Counted from the first letter of the stretch, positions 1 through 9,140 are shown. The stretch is DNA of 64,000 nt from Rhodococcus globerulus NBRC 14531 (GCF_001894805.1 NZ_BCWX01000002.1:744001-808000), one strand, 5' to 3'. Made by a program: numbers and translations. Notes: generated from the sequence alone by a model not told the origin.

Positions 1-158
1 GCGCGCCGCCGCCGCAGCCCGAATGGGGGCTGGCGGTATCCGAAGGCCGCGACTATCTGGCCGTGTATCCGTGGATCGCGATCTTTCCGGGAATCGTGAT
101 CGCGGTAGTAGTCCTGTCCACCAATCGAATCAGCAAGTCGTTAGGAGAGTCGCGATGA
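1..158 (+). CDS. ABC importer permease (DppC/OppC type), 3' end only
   Basis: An open frame (codons in phase from base 3) enters from the left edge and stops at TGA 156-158. Its roughly 50 residues contain PEWG, GRDYL, PWIAIFPG and a hydrophobic stretch ending VVVLSTN, which is the usual C-terminal signature of DppC/OppC-family inner-membrane permeases. The stop codon overlaps the ATG of the following ATPase gene (ATGA, 155-158), so the two are translationally coupled. The tail is shorter than usual because the common GDxLRDxLDPR ending is replaced by RISKSLGESR. It is the membrane component of the importer whose ATPase follows; the rest lies outside the window. Confidence 0.8.
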   Translation, partial: APPPQPEWGLAVSEGRDYLAVYPWIAIFPGIVIAVVVLSTNRISKSLGESR

Positions 159-1900
159 CCGAGCTTCTCGAATCACCTGTCGGTACCGAGCCGGCCCCGA
201 CGTCGACGCCGCTGTTGGCGATCGACAGGTTGAGTGTCAGCTATGTCCGAGGTAGAGGCCGGGCCGTCGCGGCCGTGCGTGATGTGAGCCTGATCGTCGA
301 GGCCGGCGAGTTCGTGGCGGTGGTGGGTGAGTCCGGTTCGGGAAAGAGCACCACCATTCATTCTGCGCTGCAGTTACTTCCGTCGTCGGCGCGGGTCGAC
401 AGCGGCACCATTCGCTTCCGCGGAGAGGACACCACCGGCTGGAACGACAAGCGACTGGCCAAGGTTCGGGGTCCGTTCGTCGGATTCGTTCCGCAAGATC
501 CGGGTAACTCGCTCAATCCTGTCAAACGCGTCGGCACTCAGGTACTCGATGCTGTCGGTCTGCACCGACGTATAGGCAAGTCAGCAGCCAAGGCCGTGGC
601 GTTGGAAAAGCTTCGTCTGGCCGGACTTTCGGACGTGGAGCGGTTGTACTCGCAGTTTCCGCACGAGCTGTCGGGAGGTATGAAGCAACGTGTTCTGATC
701 GCCATCGCACTCGCGAACGATCCGGAGTTGCTGATTGCGGACGAGCCCACATCGGCGTTGGACGTGACAGTGCAGAAGGTGATCCTCGATCACCTCGAGC
801 ACCTGCGCTCCACACTCGGCTTGGGCATTCTGCTCATCACTCACGATCTGGGGGTCGCCGCGGAGCGAGCCGACCGTCTGATCGTCATGCAGGGCGGAAC
901 AATCGTCGAGCAGGGCATTACCGAATCGGTGGTCGACGATCCGGCGAGCCCGTACACGCGGCAACTGCTCGAGGCCGCACCGTCGTTCCAGCTCGGCCGA
1001 TTGGCGCCAGACGTCGGCGTCGAACCGGCGAACGGCGACACGGTGAATGGCGACAGCGGGGAGGTGGTACTCCGAGCAGACGGGATCACCAAGCACTTCT
1101 CAGTGGTCGACGCGACCGGCGCGCGTGATGTCTTCACCGCGCTCGACGACGTCTCGATACGGCTACGCCGCGGAACGACGCACGCGGTGGTGGGGGAATC
1201 CGGCGCCGGGAAGTCGACGCTGGCCCGCGCCGTGGTGGGGTTGACGACTCCGGATCTCGGAAAGGTGTACTTGCACGATGACCCGATCTCGGGATTGTCG
1301 AATCGGGCACTGCACCCTGTTCGTCGACGGATCCAGCTGGTGTATCAGAATCCGATGTCCTCGCTCGACCCCAGATTCACGATCGAGCGCACCATCGCAG
1401 AGCCGTTGCGAACCTTCGGGATCGCCAAGGACCGCAAGGAGATCCGCGCGCGGGTGACCGACCTGCTGGCAGCTGTTGCACTCGGCCCTGAGTATCTGCT
1501 TCGCAAACCAGCGGAACTGTCGGGTGGTCAGCGTCAGCGAGTTGCCATCGCTCGCGCACTCGCCGCCGATCCGGAAGTGCTCGTCCTCGACGAGGCGGTC
1601 TCCGCGCTCGACGTGTCGGTGCAGGCCCAGATCCTACGACTGCTCGTCGATCTTCAAGCCGAACGTGGGCTGACCTACCTGTTCGTCACACACGATCTGG
1701 GAGTCGTGCGTCTGGTGGCCGACGATGTCACGGTTATGCGGGCCGGTCGCACCGTGGAGTCGGGAGCCGTCGAGCAGGTACTGGGGAATCCGAGCAGCGA
1801 CTACACCCGTGCACTTGTCGCCGCCGTACCGCATGTTCACCGGCAGGAACTGGTCGACGATCACAGGACCCACAGCCGTACGATCGGAGTTGCGTCATGA
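155..1900 (+). CDS. Oligopeptide-type ABC importer, fused dual ATPase (DppD-DppF type)
   Basis: This protein (581 aa) has two complete ABC ATPase domains in one chain. The first has Walker [10 protein letters not shown] at about residues 58-66, signature LSGGMKQRV and Walker [12 protein letters not shown]. The second has [18 protein letters not shown] and LVLDEAVSALD. Each half carries the short oligopeptide-ATPase tail (SPYTRQLL / SDYTRALV). A longer frame opens at 23, but ATG 155 is preferred: it follows an AGGAG ribosome site at 143-147 and overlaps the upstream permease stop. It energises import by a peptide/nickel-type (family 5) transporter. The next gene starts inside its stop codon, so transporter and oxidoreductase form one operon. 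The transported substrate cannot be read from the sequence. Confidence 0.9.
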   Translation: MTELLESPVGTEPAPTSTPLLAIDRLSVSYVRGRGRAVAAVRDVSLIVEAGEFVAVVGESGSGKSTTIHSALQLLPSSARVDSGTIRFRGEDTTGWNDKRLAKVRGPFVGFVPQDPGNSLNPVKRVGTQVLDAVGLHRRIGKSAAKAVALEKLRLAGLSDVERLYSQFPHELSGGMKQRVLIAIALANDPELLIADEPTSALDVTVQKVILDHLEHLRSTLGLGILLITHDLGVAAERADRLIVMQGGTIVEQGITESVVDDPASPYTRQLLEAAPSFQLGRLAPDVGVEPANGDTVNGDSGEVVLRADGITKHFSVVDATGARDVFTALDDVSIRLRRGTTHAVVGESGAGKSTLARAVVGLTTPDLGKVYLHDDPISGLSNRALHPVRRRIQLVYQNPMSSLDPRFTIERTIAEPLRTFGIAKDRKEIRARVTDLLAAVALGPEYLLRKPAELSGGQRQRVAIARALAADPEVLVLDEAVSALDVSVQAQILRLLVDLQAERGLTYLFVTHDLGVVRLVADDVTVMRAGRTVESGAVEQVLGNPSSDYTRALVAAVPHVHRQELVDDHRTHSRTIGVAS

Positions 1901-3135
1901 CGTCCACGCTCGAAACGCCCACGAATCCGCTTCCACCCGGTCCGATCGATCCAGGTCCGGTGACACGGAGACTCGGGTTGGCCGAACTCTTCTCGAAGAT
2001 ACGTGTCGGGGCATCCGACCGAGATCGTGACCACGACATCCCCTACGGCTTGGTGGACGAACTTAAACAGGCAGGAATAGGCGCGTTGCGTCTACCTGTC
2101 GAGGCGGGCGGCCACGGCATCAGTCTCGTCGAATTGTTCGATGTGGTAGCTGATCTGGCCTCCGCGGACCCGTCCATCGCGCATGCGCTGCGCAACCACT
2201 TCGGCTTCGTCGAGAATGCACTCTCCCTGTCGGTCGTCGGAATCCGAGGACGACTCCTCGAAGAGACAGCGCGCGGTAAGTTGGTGTTCGGATCGTACGG
2301 TGAACGGACCACGCCCACGTCAGGCGACGCCCAGGCGGACTTCACAACCACCGTGCGTAAGCGGGACGGCCAACTTCTTCTGCGTGGTGAAAAGTTCTAC
2401 TCCACTGGCAACCTGTACGCGGACTATCTGGTTGTGAAGGGGAATTGGGAGACCGGAAAACCGGTGACCGTGGCGATTCCCGCCACGCGGGTGGGTATCG
2501 ATCGGACAGATGACTGGGACGGAATCGGCCAGCGACTCACCGGAAGTGGCTCGACCAGATACGTCGACGTGATCGTGCGCGACGACGAGGTCCTTCCTGA
2601 AGACGGTCCGTCCGTCGACAAATACGAGGCATCGTTTGCGCAGTTGTATCTCACGACGGTCATCGCCGGAATTGTTCGCAACATCGTCGCGGATTCCGTG
2701 GAGGCAGTCAACGCCCGTAGTCGCAACTATTTTCACGGTCAAGCCGACCATCCATCGGGGGAGGCGGTGGTGCACCATACGATCGGGCAGATATCGGCGT
2801 ACTCGTTTGCCGTGACATCGGCAGTGCGCGCCGCAGCCCAGGTGCTGGACGCGGCGGTGCGGGCAACCGATCCGGACGAGCGCGCCGAACTGAGACTGGC
2901 TGCTGCTCTTGATGTCTCGAAGGCGAAGGTGATCGCCGACGAACTCGCCGGCAAGGCCGGATGGTTGTTGTTCGAAACTGGCGGTGCATCCACCACCAGC
3001 CAGTCGAAGAATCTCGACAGACATTGGCGAAATGCCCGGACGCTGTCCTCGCACAATCCCGGTAGTTACAAACTGCGCTATCTCGGAGCTTACGAGGTGA
3101 ACGGTGAGTTGCCGCCGCCGATCAGCTACTTCTGA
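1897..3135 (+). CDS. Acyl-CoA-dehydrogenase-fold flavin monooxygenase (DszC/SfnB-like)
   Basis: This 412-aa protein has the acyl-CoA dehydrogenase fold: a helical N-terminal domain (LVELFDVVADLASADPSIAH), a central beta domain (FVVxGS-like region GKLVFGSYGE, with LRGEKFYSTGNLYADY) and a C-terminal helical bundle ending with RHWRNARTLSSHNP. This last motif is typical of the DszC/SfnB/flavin monooxygenase branch rather than true acyl-CoA dehydrogenases. Family members use reduced FMN and O2 to oxidise sulfur or nitrogen compounds, or in SfnB take part in sulfone use. ATG 1897 overlaps the ATPase stop (ATGA). The operon position with an importer and two DszA-type enzymes supports a role in organosulfur breakdown, which is inferred. 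Confidence 0.82.
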   Translation: MTSTLETPTNPLPPGPIDPGPVTRRLGLAELFSKIRVGASDRDRDHDIPYGLVDELKQAGIGALRLPVEAGGHGISLVELFDVVADLASADPSIAHALRNHFGFVENALSLSVVGIRGRLLEETARGKLVFGSYGERTTPTSGDAQADFTTTVRKRDGQLLLRGEKFYSTGNLYADYLVVKGNWETGKPVTVAIPATRVGIDRTDDWDGIGQRLTGSGSTRYVDVIVRDDEVLPEDGPSVDKYEASFAQLYLTTVIAGIVRNIVADSVEAVNARSRNYFHGQADHPSGEAVVHHTIGQISAYSFAVTSAVRAAAQVLDAAVRATDPDERAELRLAAALDVSKAKVIADELAGKAGWLLFETGGASTTSQSKNLDRHWRNARTLSSHNPGSYKLRYLGAYEVNGELPPPISYF

Positions 3136-3208
3136 ATTCCCTTCCGCAGCTGTAGCAATCTGGAACTTCGGTCTGTTGTTTCCGAGTGTTTCGCGCTGAG
3201 GTTGCTCG

Positions 3209-3246
3209 AATCCCGGTGATCCCAACTCTGTAGAGGCGCCGGGATT
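3209..3246. promoter_or_regulatory. Inverted repeat AATCCCGG/CCGGGATT between operons
   Basis: Two perfect 8-base arms (3209-3216 and 3239-3246) enclose a 22-base loop in the 168-base gap between the DszC-like gene and the LysR gene. It could end transcription of the upstream operon or be a binding site for the LysR regulator that follows. There is no U-tract after it. Confidence 0.35.
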
Positions 3247-3303
3247 TCCAGCACAATGTGTTATCGGGCGCTCCGCTCAATTGCCTGGCCGCGAGGACAC
3301 ATC

Positions 3304-4209
3304 ATGTATGACATACGACGATTGATTCTGCTCCACGACCTCGCGGAACTGACGACGATGACCTCGGTCTCCGAACGTCACGGAATCACGACATCTGCAG
3401 TTTCCCAGCAGATGCGTCTCCTCGAAGAGGAGGTCGGCACAGTTCTCACGCGTCGGGAGGGACGAGTCCTGCGCCTCACCCATGCCGGCCGGGTTCTGGT
3501 CGACCACACCGCACGCATCATCGCTGCGCTCGAGGAGGCTGAAAGCGCTGTCGCTGCCACCGGTGAATCGGTCACGGGTGTCCTCACCCTCGCGACGTTT
3601 ACCACCGCTCTCACCCGACTCGCGATTCCCGCAGCAACCCGTCTTCATCGGGAACATCAGGGTCTGCGAGTCCGATTGGTGGACGCGGTACCGGTCGATT
3701 CCGTACCGGCAGTGAGGCAACAAGAAGTCGACCTTGCGATCACCTACACGTATTCGTTTCGTACGAGCGAACTCCCCGTCGGATTGAGCTCGGAGTTCCT
3801 GTTCACCGATCCGCTCGTGCTGTTGGCGCCGGCACCGCTCCGTGAGCGGGCTCAGCTGTACGGTCTCGAAGCAGTTGCCGATGCCGACTGGATTGCGGCC
3901 AAGGACGGTGCTCCGTCGATTGCGTCGATCATGTTCTCCTGCAGGCAATCCGGGTTCACCCCACGAATCGAGCATCGTTCGGCAAGCTTCAGTGCCATGG
4001 CGGAGATGGTCGATCACGGCTTCGGTGTGACGGTGCTGCCGGAGATGGCTGTGCCGGAGTCGGCCAAGCACCTCGTTGCCTGCCCTGTCGCCAACGGAGC
4101 CCGCGAGATCGGTGTGACGTATCGTCAGGCCTCGCTCGAGCGACCGGCGGTGGCTGCGGCGATCCGCGCGCTGAGGATGGCTGCGGTACCGCTGCGTCTC
4201 GCGTCGTGA
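3304..4209 (+). CDS. LysR-family transcriptional regulator
   Basis: The N-terminus has a LysR-type winged helix-turn-helix (LHDLAELTTMTSVSERHGITTSAVSQQMRLLEE region), followed by the substrate-binding domain with two Rossmann-like lobes. The predicted length is 301 aa, normal for the family. A longer frame exists from 3256, but ATG 3304 is preferred: GAGGA lies at 3293-3297 and the protein then begins directly with the HTH (MYDIRRL). It sits between the DszC-like gene and the two DszA-like genes on the same strand, so it is the obvious candidate regulator of this island. The coeffector is unknown; LysR regulators of sulfur scavenging (CysB/Cbl type) are a precedent, not a demonstrated match. 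Confidence 0.88.
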   Translation: MYDIRRLILLHDLAELTTMTSVSERHGITTSAVSQQMRLLEEEVGTVLTRREGRVLRLTHAGRVLVDHTARIIAALEEAESAVAATGESVTGVLTLATFTTALTRLAIPAATRLHREHQGLRVRLVDAVPVDSVPAVRQQEVDLAITYTYSFRTSELPVGLSSEFLFTDPLVLLAPAPLRERAQLYGLEAVADADWIAAKDGAPSIASIMFSCRQSGFTPRIEHRSASFSAMAEMVDHGFGVTVLPEMAVPESAKHLVACPVANGAREIGVTYRQASLERPAVAAAIRALRMAAVPLRLAS

Positions 4210-4284
4210 AGTCTGCCGCGATCGGTACCCATGTCCTTCAGGTCGCGGATTTCATGTATTCAGTTACGAAGGAGGCGAACATTG

Positions 4285-5631
4285 ATGACCCGTCAGGTCC
4301 ATCTCAACGTCAACATCCTCAACGCCGGTGTGTTCGGTGGTTCCTGGCGACTTCCGGGAACCGATCCGCTGGCGAGTTTCGGCCTCGCACACTATGTGGA
4401 CATCGCGCGCAAGGCCGAGGCCGCTAAGTTCGACGCAGTATTTCTCGCCGACGGTCCGGCGATCCGGGAAGATTTGCGCTATCGGCCGTTCAACAGTCTC
4501 GAACCGTCGGTGGTGCTCGCTGCGGTGGCCGCGTCGACGTCCAGGATCGGATTGATCGGCACACTGTCTTCGAGTTACAACGATCCGTATGACGTGGCAA
4601 GACGCTTTGCGACGCTCGATCAACTCAGCGGCGGACGGTCAGGGTGGAATGTCGTCACCACGGCGGGCCGGGAATCAGCGCGCAATTTCGGTTTCGACGA
4701 CGAACCCGATCACGGCCGGCGGTACGAACGTGCGGCAGAGTTCGTCGAAGTGGTACGAAAGCTTTGGAACAGTTGGGAACCCGACGCGTTGGTGGGGGAT
4801 AAATCTGGCCAGGTGTTCGCCGACACCACACGGATTCACCGTACCGACCATCACGGCGAACACTTCGACGTGGCAGGCCCGCTCAACGTTCCGCGGTCAC
4901 CACAGGGTGAGCCGGTGGTTGTGCAGGCGGGTGCCTCACGTGACGGGCGGGCACTGGCGGCCAGGGTCGGCGAGGTGATCTTCACGGCGGCGCAGACCGA
5001 GGACGAGGCCCGGGAGTATCACCACGATGTGAAGGCGAGGGCGCGCGGATACGGCCGAGGGCCCGAGGACGTCATCGTCCTGCCTGGACTGTCGACCGTG
5101 ATCGGCAGTACGGAAGCCGAGGCTCATGAGCGTCGTGAGCTGTTGGCCGAAATGGTGCCTCCCGAGTACGCGCTCGACCGCCTTGCGGGTCAGTTGGGGG
5201 TTCCTCGCGAGAGCTTGGTTCTCGACGGCTCGTTGCCGTGGGAGCTCTTGGCCGATCCGGACGACGCGGGTGGATCGCAGACGTTCTACAAGATCGCGGT
5301 CAGTCTCGCCCGGCGCGAGAGCTTGACCGTTCGGCAGCTGTTGAGGCGACTGGGCGGAGGTGCCGGACACCGGATCGTCACCGGCACTCCGGAACAGATA
5401 GCCGATGCCATCGTAGATTGGGTGGACAAAGGCGTTGCCGACGGATTCAACCTGATGCCGGACGTGCTCCCGAGCGGATTCGACGATTTCGTCGATCACG
5501 TCGTGCCGGAGTTGCAGCGCCGCGGTGTTTTCCGCACCGACTACGACAGCACCACGCTTCGTGGACATCTCGGGTTGGCCGCTCCTCACCATGCGATTTC
5601 GTCGTCGCACGTCGAACAGGTGGTGGCGTGA
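4285..5631 (+). CDS. LLM-class flavin monooxygenase, DszA/NtaA/SnaA family (copy 1)
   Basis: This 448-aa protein has the bacterial luciferase-like TIM-barrel of the nitrilotriacetate/dibenzothiophene-sulfone monooxygenase branch. Diagnostic blocks are LDQLSGGRSGWNVVTT, HGRRYERAAEFVEVVRKLW, the substrate-loop region GEHFDVAGPLNVPRSPQG and VVVQAGASRDGRALAA. Such enzymes use FMNH2 from a separate reductase and O2 to cleave C-S or C-N bonds. The 4285 start follows a strong GGAGG (4271-4275); upstream in-frame codons lack a ribosome site. The stop overlaps the next gene start by one base (TGATG). No flavin reductase gene is seen in the window, so FMNH2 must come from elsewhere. Sulfone or sulfonate substrates are inferred from the context. 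Confidence 0.88.
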   Translation: MTRQVHLNVNILNAGVFGGSWRLPGTDPLASFGLAHYVDIARKAEAAKFDAVFLADGPAIREDLRYRPFNSLEPSVVLAAVAASTSRIGLIGTLSSSYNDPYDVARRFATLDQLSGGRSGWNVVTTAGRESARNFGFDDEPDHGRRYERAAEFVEVVRKLWNSWEPDALVGDKSGQVFADTTRIHRTDHHGEHFDVAGPLNVPRSPQGEPVVVQAGASRDGRALAARVGEVIFTAAQTEDEAREYHHDVKARARGYGRGPEDVIVLPGLSTVIGSTEAEAHERRELLAEMVPPEYALDRLAGQLGVPRESLVLDGSLPWELLADPDDAGGSQTFYKIAVSLARRESLTVRQLLRRLGGGAGHRIVTGTPEQIADAIVDWVDKGVADGFNLMPDVLPSGFDDFVDHVVPELQRRGVFRTDYDSTTLRGHLGLAAPHHAISSSHVEQVVA

Positions 5632-6950
5632 TGAGTCGTTCGCTGCACTTCTTCGTCAACGTCGGTAGCGCGGGCTACCACTCGGCGGCCTGGCTCGACC
5701 CGGAACTCGATCCCAGCGCCTTTGTCACTCTCGACCACTACCGCCGCGCCGCCGAGACCGCCGAGCGCGGCAAACTCGATGCGTTGCTGTTCCCGGATAT
5801 CCCGGTCCAGCACCCGGGCATCGGCCGTGGACCGGCGGCCTCCCTCGACCCGGTGCTACTGACCAGTGCGCTCGCGGTGTCCACCACCCGGATCGGTCTG
5901 ATTCCCACTGTGTCATCCACCCTGAATCTGCCGTACAACCTTGCTCGTCGAATTCTCTCGCTGGATCACGTGAGCGGTGGTCGTGCCGGATGGAACGTGG
6001 TGACGACGTTCGAGCCGAATGCGGCCAAGAACTTCGGAATCGACCACCTTCCGGAACGCGACGAGAGATATCGCCGTGCAGCGGAATACGTAGAACTTCT
6101 CGAAAGATTGTGGGACAGTTGGGAGTACGGCGCTCTGATCGGTGATCAAGAGAACGCGCGCTTTGCAGATCCGGATCTGGTACACGCTGTCGAGCACCGA
6201 GGCGAGTTCTACTCCGTTGCCGGCCCGCTCAACGTCACGAGGTCGCCACAGGGACGACCGGTTCTGGTCCAGGCAGGATCCTCCTCTCGAGGGCGGGAAT
6301 TCGCCGCAGCCCATGCCGAGGCGATCTATGCCACCCAGTTCGGACTCGACGCTTCAGGAGAGTTCTCCACGGAGATCAGGTCGAAAGCTGCTGCACTCGG
6401 CCGTGATCCGGATCAGATCAGGATTCTGCCCGGACTGGTGCCGATCGTTGCAGAGACCGAACACGCGGCGCGAGAGAAGTTCGACGAACTTCAAGCGCGC
6501 CTTCGTCCAGAGAGTGCACCCGTTCGCCGGCTCGCATCGTGGTTGGGATTCCCGGACGAAGAGTTCGACCTGGATTCGCCGCTCCCCGCGCATGTGCTGG
6601 ACCTGCCGTCCGGTCGTGTCGGCCCCCAAGGATTCTTCACTTCGCTCGCCGATTATGCAGCATTGACCGGCCACACTGTTCGTCATCTGTTGACCGAATT
6701 CTTGGGCGGTCATCGTGTGGTAATCGGTGATCCTGTACAGGTGGCTGATCATATCGAAACCTGGTGGCGGAGCGGCTCTGTGGACGGATTCACGATTATC
6801 CCCGCTGTCCTGCCTCGATCACTGGAGGACTTCGTCGACCTTGTCGTTCCGGTTCTTCAGGAGCGGGGCATTTTCCGGTCCGAATACGGCGGTGTCACGT
6901 TGCGCCATCACCTCGATCTGCGTGAACCTGCGAATTCCTTTGCGTCCTAA
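5631..6950 (+). CDS. LLM-class flavin monooxygenase, DszA/NtaA/SnaA family (copy 2)
   Basis: This 439-aa protein is a paralogue of the preceding enzyme, with the same block order: LDHVSGGRAGWNVVTTFEPN, RYRRAAEYVELLERLWDSWE, VAGPLNVTRSPQGRPVLVQAG and a C-terminal FTIIPAVLPRSLEDFVDLVVP. The long upstream frame from 5238 is an out-of-frame overlap with copy 1; the start at ATG 5631 shares its A with the TGA of the previous gene, so the two are translated in tandem. Two adjacent paralogues usually differ in substrate range or act on successive intermediates. Which applies here cannot be told from sequence. Confidence 0.87.
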   Translation: MSRSLHFFVNVGSAGYHSAAWLDPELDPSAFVTLDHYRRAAETAERGKLDALLFPDIPVQHPGIGRGPAASLDPVLLTSALAVSTTRIGLIPTVSSTLNLPYNLARRILSLDHVSGGRAGWNVVTTFEPNAAKNFGIDHLPERDERYRRAAEYVELLERLWDSWEYGALIGDQENARFADPDLVHAVEHRGEFYSVAGPLNVTRSPQGRPVLVQAGSSSRGREFAAAHAEAIYATQFGLDASGEFSTEIRSKAAALGRDPDQIRILPGLVPIVAETEHAAREKFDELQARLRPESAPVRRLASWLGFPDEEFDLDSPLPAHVLDLPSGRVGPQGFFTSLADYAALTGHTVRHLLTEFLGGHRVVIGDPVQVADHIETWWRSGSVDGFTIIPAVLPRSLEDFVDLVVPVLQERGIFRSEYGGVTLRHHLDLREPANSFAS

Positions 6951-7112
6951 AGGTGACTCCGTCCGTGCGTACGCGTTTTCGTCCACACTGCGTCGATGTA
7001 AGGGCAGAGCCGGTTGCATTCACGATGATCCTGATTGTGGCACTGCAGCGTTCGCTGGAGAAACATAGCGGTATCAGGTTCAGTCGTGTAGACCTTTGAC
7101 AGGAGCAGACCA

Positions 7113-8702
7113 GTGACGGACGTCCTCGAAGTTTCCACCGATGTGCTGGTAATAGGTGGTGGTCCCGCCGGCGCCTGGGCAGCGTTGCGTGCCGCCGAGG
7201 CCGGTGCGGACGTCGTCCTGGTCGACAAAGGGTATTGCGGGACGAGCGGGGCGACTGCGCCGTCGGGCACAGGTGTCTGGTACGTCGAACCCGAACCTGC
7301 GGCGCGCGCAAAGGCCAAAGCAGGGCGTGAGGCACTCGGCGGATTTCTCGCCGATCACCATTGGATGGACCGCGTCCTCGAGCAGACGTATACCAACATG
7401 GACCTCCTGGCGGTAGAAGGCAGATACCCGTTCCCCGTCGACGCGCGTACCGGTGAGCAGATCCGCACCGGTGTGCAGGGGCCGGAATACATGCGCAGAA
7501 TGCGCGCCTGGATCCGCCGCGCCGGAGTGCGAATTCTCGACCATTCGCCCGCGCTGGAGTTGTTGGTGGACAACCAAGGTCGCGTGCGGGGCGCCAGCGG
7601 ATATCGGCGTCACGAGCTTCACGACTATCGAGTGTCCGCAGGTGCTGTCGTGGTCGCGAGCGGCGGATGTGCCTTTCTCTCAGGCGCATTGGGTACCAAC
7701 GTCGATACCGGTGACGGCGCACTGATGGCAGCTGAGGTGGGGGCCGAGTTCTCCGGAATGGAGTTCTCCAACGCATACGGAATTGCTGCGGCCGGATCCA
7801 CCATCACGAAGACGGCGTACTACGCCTACGCAACCTTTTTCCATGCTGACGGGAGCGTACTCGAAGGGGCCGGCTCGGCGAAGGGGCGATCTGTCATCGC
7901 GAGAACCTTGAAGTCCGAACCCGTCTTCGCGCAGATCGACCGTGCGGACGTCGAGGTGCAGCGTCGAATGAGGATGGGGCAGCCCAATTTCTTCCTGCAA
8001 TTCGATCGCCGCGGAATCGACCCCTTCACCGAAAGGTTCGAGGTCGGGATGCTCGCCGAGGGGACCGTGCGCGGTACTGGTGGAATCAACGTCGTCGACG
8101 ACGATTGCGCCACGACTGTCCCCGGACTGTTCGCTGCTGGGGACGCTGCAACTCGCGAACGTATATGCGGAGGGTTCACCGGCGGTGGCAGCCACAACGC
8201 GGCCTGGGCGATGTCGTCCGGTTCATGGGCAGGATCGGGTGCCGCGAGGTACGCGCGGTCGGTGGGGCGTGGATCAAGGATCGGTCTCCGCGGAGCGGGG
8301 ACGGTAGGGCTACGTCCCTCGTCCAACTCTCGCCTGACTGCTGTCGACGTGGTGAAAGCTGCTCAGGAGCAATTGCTTCCCTTCGACAAGAACTACTTGC
8401 GGAGCGGAGATCGAGTGTCGGCGGCGCTCGACGAACTCGAATTGCTCTGGAGTGCGGCGAGTGTGGGTCTGGGTGGCGCGCCCGCTGAACGGATGGCAGC
8501 TCGTCAGGCGGCGGCGATCACCGCTGTGGGTCGGTGGATGTATCACTCGACCTTGGTGCGGACTGAAACTCGGGGGATGAGCAAGAGAGACGACTTCCCC
8601 GAACTCGACGTCGCGCAGCATCATCACATCTTGACCGGAGGACTTGACACGGTGTGGACCACTACGGTCGATCCCGCCGGTGCAACACTGGTGGCGTCGT
8701 GA
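7113..8702 (+). CDS. FAD-dependent oxidoreductase (fumarate reductase/AprA-like flavoprotein)
   Basis: This 529-aa protein starts with a Rossmann dinucleotide fold (VLVIGGGPAGAWAALRAAEAGADVVLVDK, GxGxxG at about residues 15-20) and contains the FAD-closing segment GLFAAGDAATRERICGGFTGGGSHNAAWAMSSG, as in the fumarate reductase/succinate dehydrogenase/adenylylsulfate reductase flavoprotein family. The GTG start at 7113 follows AGGAG at 7101-7105. Its stop overlaps the start of a two-cluster ferredoxin gene, the arrangement expected for an AprBA-like flavoprotein/iron-sulfur pair. It is shorter than typical AprA. The reaction is unknown; a role in redox handling of a sulfur intermediate is inferred from the neighbouring monooxygenases. 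Confidence 0.82.
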   Translation: MTDVLEVSTDVLVIGGGPAGAWAALRAAEAGADVVLVDKGYCGTSGATAPSGTGVWYVEPEPAARAKAKAGREALGGFLADHHWMDRVLEQTYTNMDLLAVEGRYPFPVDARTGEQIRTGVQGPEYMRRMRAWIRRAGVRILDHSPALELLVDNQGRVRGASGYRRHELHDYRVSAGAVVVASGGCAFLSGALGTNVDTGDGALMAAEVGAEFSGMEFSNAYGIAAAGSTITKTAYYAYATFFHADGSVLEGAGSAKGRSVIARTLKSEPVFAQIDRADVEVQRRMRMGQPNFFLQFDRRGIDPFTERFEVGMLAEGTVRGTGGINVVDDDCATTVPGLFAAGDAATRERICGGFTGGGSHNAAWAMSSGSWAGSGAARYARSVGRGSRIGLRGAGTVGLRPSSNSRLTAVDVVKAAQEQLLPFDKNYLRSGDRVSAALDELELLWSAASVGLGGAPAERMAARQAAAITAVGRWMYHSTLVRTETRGMSKRDDFPELDVAQHHHILTGGLDTVWTTTVDPAGATLVAS

Positions 8703-9022
8703 TCGAACTGGTGTCAGCACCGGACTGCATCGGGTGCGACAAGTGTGTAGAAGTCTGTCCGACAGATGTTTTCGATCGCACGCCATCAGGTGTTCCCGTG
8801 ATCGCGCGCCAATCGGACTGCCAGACGTGCTTCATGTGCGAGGCATACTGCCCGACCGATGCCTTGTACGTGCATCCGCAATCGGCACCAGTGGGAAGTG
8901 CCGATGTGATCGAGCGCGATCACATCGGACGCTACCGGGAGAAGATCGGGTGGGGAAAGGGGAGGACACCTGGGGCGCTTACCGCAGTGGGACCCGAGGT
9001 GCCCCGCCCGATCACAACCTGA
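8699..9022 (+). CDS. Two-[4Fe-4S] ferredoxin subunit
   Basis: This 107-aa protein has two classical cluster motifs: CIGCDKCVEVCP and CQTCFMCEAYCP, both CxxCxxCxxxCP, followed by a short C-terminal tail. GTG 8699 overlaps the flavoprotein stop (GTGA), so the two genes are coupled and the products probably form a complex passing electrons between the FAD and an external donor or acceptor. The start before VIELVSAPDCIGC places the first cluster about 10 residues from the N-terminus, normal for bacterial ferredoxins and AprB. No transposition or frame damage is seen. Confidence 0.88.
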   Translation: MIELVSAPDCIGCDKCVEVCPTDVFDRTPSGVPVIARQSDCQTCFMCEAYCPTDALYVHPQSAPVGSADVIERDHIGRYREKIGWGKGRTPGALTAVGPEVPRPITT

Positions 9023-9140
9023 CGACAATCGTTGCAGCCGTTCCGAGATCGTCTCTTCGAGCGGGAGCCGGCCGGTGATGAACGGCGCCAGGTCTACAAC
9101 CAGCTCGTGATCGCGGACGTGATCGTCAGCGAAGCCGAGC
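9023..9140 (-). pseudogene. Possible dehydrogenase C-terminal remnant
   Basis: On the minus strand between the ferredoxin and the GNAT, a frame reads ELVVDLAPFITGRLPLEE followed by TISERLQRLSSG, resembling the C-terminal segment of zinc-type medium-chain dehydrogenases. It has no start of its own, continues meaninglessly into the antisense of the ferredoxin, and lacks the rest of the enzyme. It may be a decayed gene end; a chance resemblance is quite possible. Confidence 0.2.

Noticed and set aside
2320-3225. 301-codon minus-strand frame
   Set aside because: Antisense to the DszC-like gene with no motif.
5238-5630. N-terminal extension of the second DszA-type gene
   Set aside because: It is an out-of-frame shadow of the first copy; the tandem TGATG overlap defines the start.
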